Part shown: positions 5,806 through 6,725 of the stretch, in pieces
Numbering within the stretch: the first letter of the stretch is position 1
How the letters are laid out: each line of letters begins with the position of its first letter
Assembly: GCA_027623845.1 (NCBI GenBank)
Contig: JAQBUJ010000176.1
Coordinates: 1 to 6,725 of the forward strand
Source of the DNA: Pseudomonadota bacterium
GTDB lineage: Bacteria; Pseudomonadota; Alphaproteobacteria; Thalassobaculales; Thalassobaculaceae
Length of the DNA: 6,725 bases
Direction: 5' to 3'
The notes under the pieces: model-generated
What the model saw: only the letters and a program-made list of their open reading frames with translations
Database searches by the model: none
Told to the model about the DNA's origin: nothing
Made by a program: the position numbers and the translations under genes

Positions 5806-6686
5806 ACAAACTTTTAGCAGTAATTGGCGTTGTCGTCATAGCCATTGGAATCGCGGCAAGCAGCGCGCTTTTCATTGTCGAGCAAACCCAACAGGCGATC
5901 GTGTTGCTGTTGGGTAAACCGCAAAATACCGTTCAAGATCCCGGGTTGAACTTCAAGTACCCGTTTATCGAGGAGGTGGTCTTCTATGAGAAGCGGGTGC
6001 TTGATCTCGATCCGCCGACCGAACGGGTGATCCTCGCCGACCAAAAGCGGTTGGACGTGGATTCTTATGCGCGGTATCGGATCATCGATCCGTTGTTGTT
6101 CTACCAAACCACCCGCTTGGTTTCCGGGGTTCCCGGCAAACTCAGCCCGATCATCAATTCGTCGTTGCGCCGGGTGCTGGGTAACGCAACTCTGCTGGAT
6201 ATCCTGTCGACCAAGCGCGACACGATCATGGTCGATATCCAAAAAGCGGTGAATGACGCGGTTAAGCGCTTCGGTATGGAAATCGTCGAGGTGCGTGTGC
6301 GCCGCGCCGACTATCCGGGCGAGACGCGGGCCAACATTGAAAACCGGATGAAATCCGAGCGTCAAAGAGAGGCCAAGGAGTTCAGAGCCGAGGGCTTTGA
6401 GTTGGCCGAGGGGATCCGAGCCGATGCCGACAAGCAAAAAGTCGTGATCCTGGCGGAAGCCCAGAAGGAAGCCGAGACCCTGCGTGGTAAAGGCGACGGC
6501 TTGGCGATTCAGATCTATGCCGACGCCTTTGGGCAGGATCCGGATTTCTTCGCCTTCTATCGCTCGATGCAGGCCTATCGTAAGGCGCTGTCTTCGAGTG
6601 AAACCACGATGGTGCTCTCGCCAAACAGCGATTTCTTCAAGTTTTTCAATAATATAGACGGAAAAAGCGAGGCATCGAAACAGTAA
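5802..6686 (+). CDS. hflC: FtsH protease modulator HflC
   Basis: HflC is the second SPFH subunit of the HflKC complex. The 294-residue product has an N-terminal signal-anchor helix (about 4-26, LLAVIGVVVIAIGIAASSALFIV). It continues into the SPFH domain with VEQTQQAIVLLLGKPQ (26-41), DPGLNFKYPFIEEVVFYEKRVLDLD (about 46-70), the hydrophilic ADQKRLDVDSYARYRI, and the LRRVLGNATLLDILSTKRD segment. A charged coiled coil follows (RMKSERQREAKEFRAEGFELAEGIRADADKQ), then ILAEAQKEAETLRGKGDGLAIQIYADAF, the family signature near the C-terminus. It is shorter than E. coli HflC (334). GGGAG at 5788-5792, 9 nt before the ATG, and the 4-bp overlap with hflK fix the start. Co-transcription with hflK is near certain. 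Confidence 0.97.
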   Translation: MNKLLAVIGVVVIAIGIAASSALFIVEQTQQAIVLLLGKPQNTVQDPGLNFKYPFIEEVVFYEKRVLDLDPPTERVILADQKRLDVDSYARYRIIDPLLFYQTTRLVSGVPGKLSPIINSSLRRVLGNATLLDILSTKRDTIMVDIQKAVNDAVKRFGMEIVEVRVRRADYPGETRANIENRMKSERQREAKEFRAEGFELAEGIRADADKQKVVILAEAQKEAETLRGKGDGLAIQIYADAFGQDPDFFAFYRSMQAYRKALSSSETTMVLSPNSDFFKFFNNIDGKSEASKQ

Positions 6687-6697
6687 GAGATATCTCT
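6686..6697. repeat. 12-bp perfect palindrome at the hflC stop
   Basis: AGAGATATCTCT starts on the last base of the hflC stop codon. With no spacer and no following T-run it is not a convincing terminator. It could be a protein-binding site ahead of the next gene or chance. Confidence 0.2.
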
Positions 6698-6700
6698 GCC

Positions 6701-6725
6701 ATGCGCGCCGACCTGGCGGGCGGTC
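6701..6725 (+). CDS. possible start of a downstream gene (cut off by window end)
   Basis: An ATG 14 nt after the hflC stop opens a frame reading MRADLAGG to the window edge. No clear SD precedes it and eight codons do not allow recognition. In alphaproteobacteria hflKC is often followed by a small DUF2065 protein and a DegP/Do-type periplasmic protease, so a gene here is expected, but this ATG may not be its start. Confidence 0.2.

Noticed and set aside
5814..6437. 207-codon open frame on the minus strand opposite hflC
   Set aside because: It is antisense to a clear HflC, with His/Leu/Asp-rich shadow composition and no SD or recognisable domain.

Overview
The window reads as an ordinary chromosomal segment of a GC-rich alphaproteobacterium, most like a Rhodospirillales-type organism. 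That placement is inferred from the protein sequences (an Mrp with an N-terminal DUF59/FeS_assembly_P domain, a Gly-rich HflK, and the combination of thyA, folA, mrp and hflKC) and from gene order I recall for this class. No database search was possible. I see no IS element, integrase, tRNA, rRNA, CRISPR array or clear phage gene.

Layout from left to right: (1) 1-1154, minus strand: a large partial CDS that runs off the left edge. It encodes a TPR-repeat protein with a C-terminal ADP-heptosyltransferase-like (GT9/GT-B-like) region. It is preceded by a 27-codon ORF that overlaps its start codon by ATGA. (2) About 1155-1330: a divergent control region with an AT-rich 17-bp dyad and a good sigma70-like promoter pointing left. 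(3) 1331-3262, plus strand: thyA, folA and a PAT-like GNAT acetyltransferase, with spacers of 10 and 35 bp, probably one transcription unit. (4) 3297-4454, minus strand: mrp (apbC), convergent with the GNAT gene. (5) 4455-4608: a divergent control region between mrp and hflK, holding a heat-shock-like promoter match and a leader hairpin with an alternative pairing partner. (6) 4609-6686, plus strand: hflK and hflC, overlapping by ATGA. (7) 6687-6725: a 12-bp palindrome and possibly the first codons of another gene.

Functionally, ThyA converts dUMP to dTMP and oxidises methylene-tetrahydrofolate to dihydrofolate, which FolA reduces back, so the pair forms the thymidylate cycle. HflK and HflC form the membrane SPFH-domain complex that controls FtsH proteolysis. 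Mrp is a P-loop ATPase of Fe-S cluster delivery. The acetyltransferase may detoxify a small amine or amino-acid analogue. The left-hand TPR protein is unrelated to these and probably belongs to a surface or flagellar glycosylation locus.

No plainly new multi-gene system is visible. The points most worth checking are the hflK leader, whose two pairings exclude each other; two unusual residues at the FolA antifolate-contact positions; the dyad/promoter overlap at 1273-1306; and the short coupled ORF before the TPR gene.
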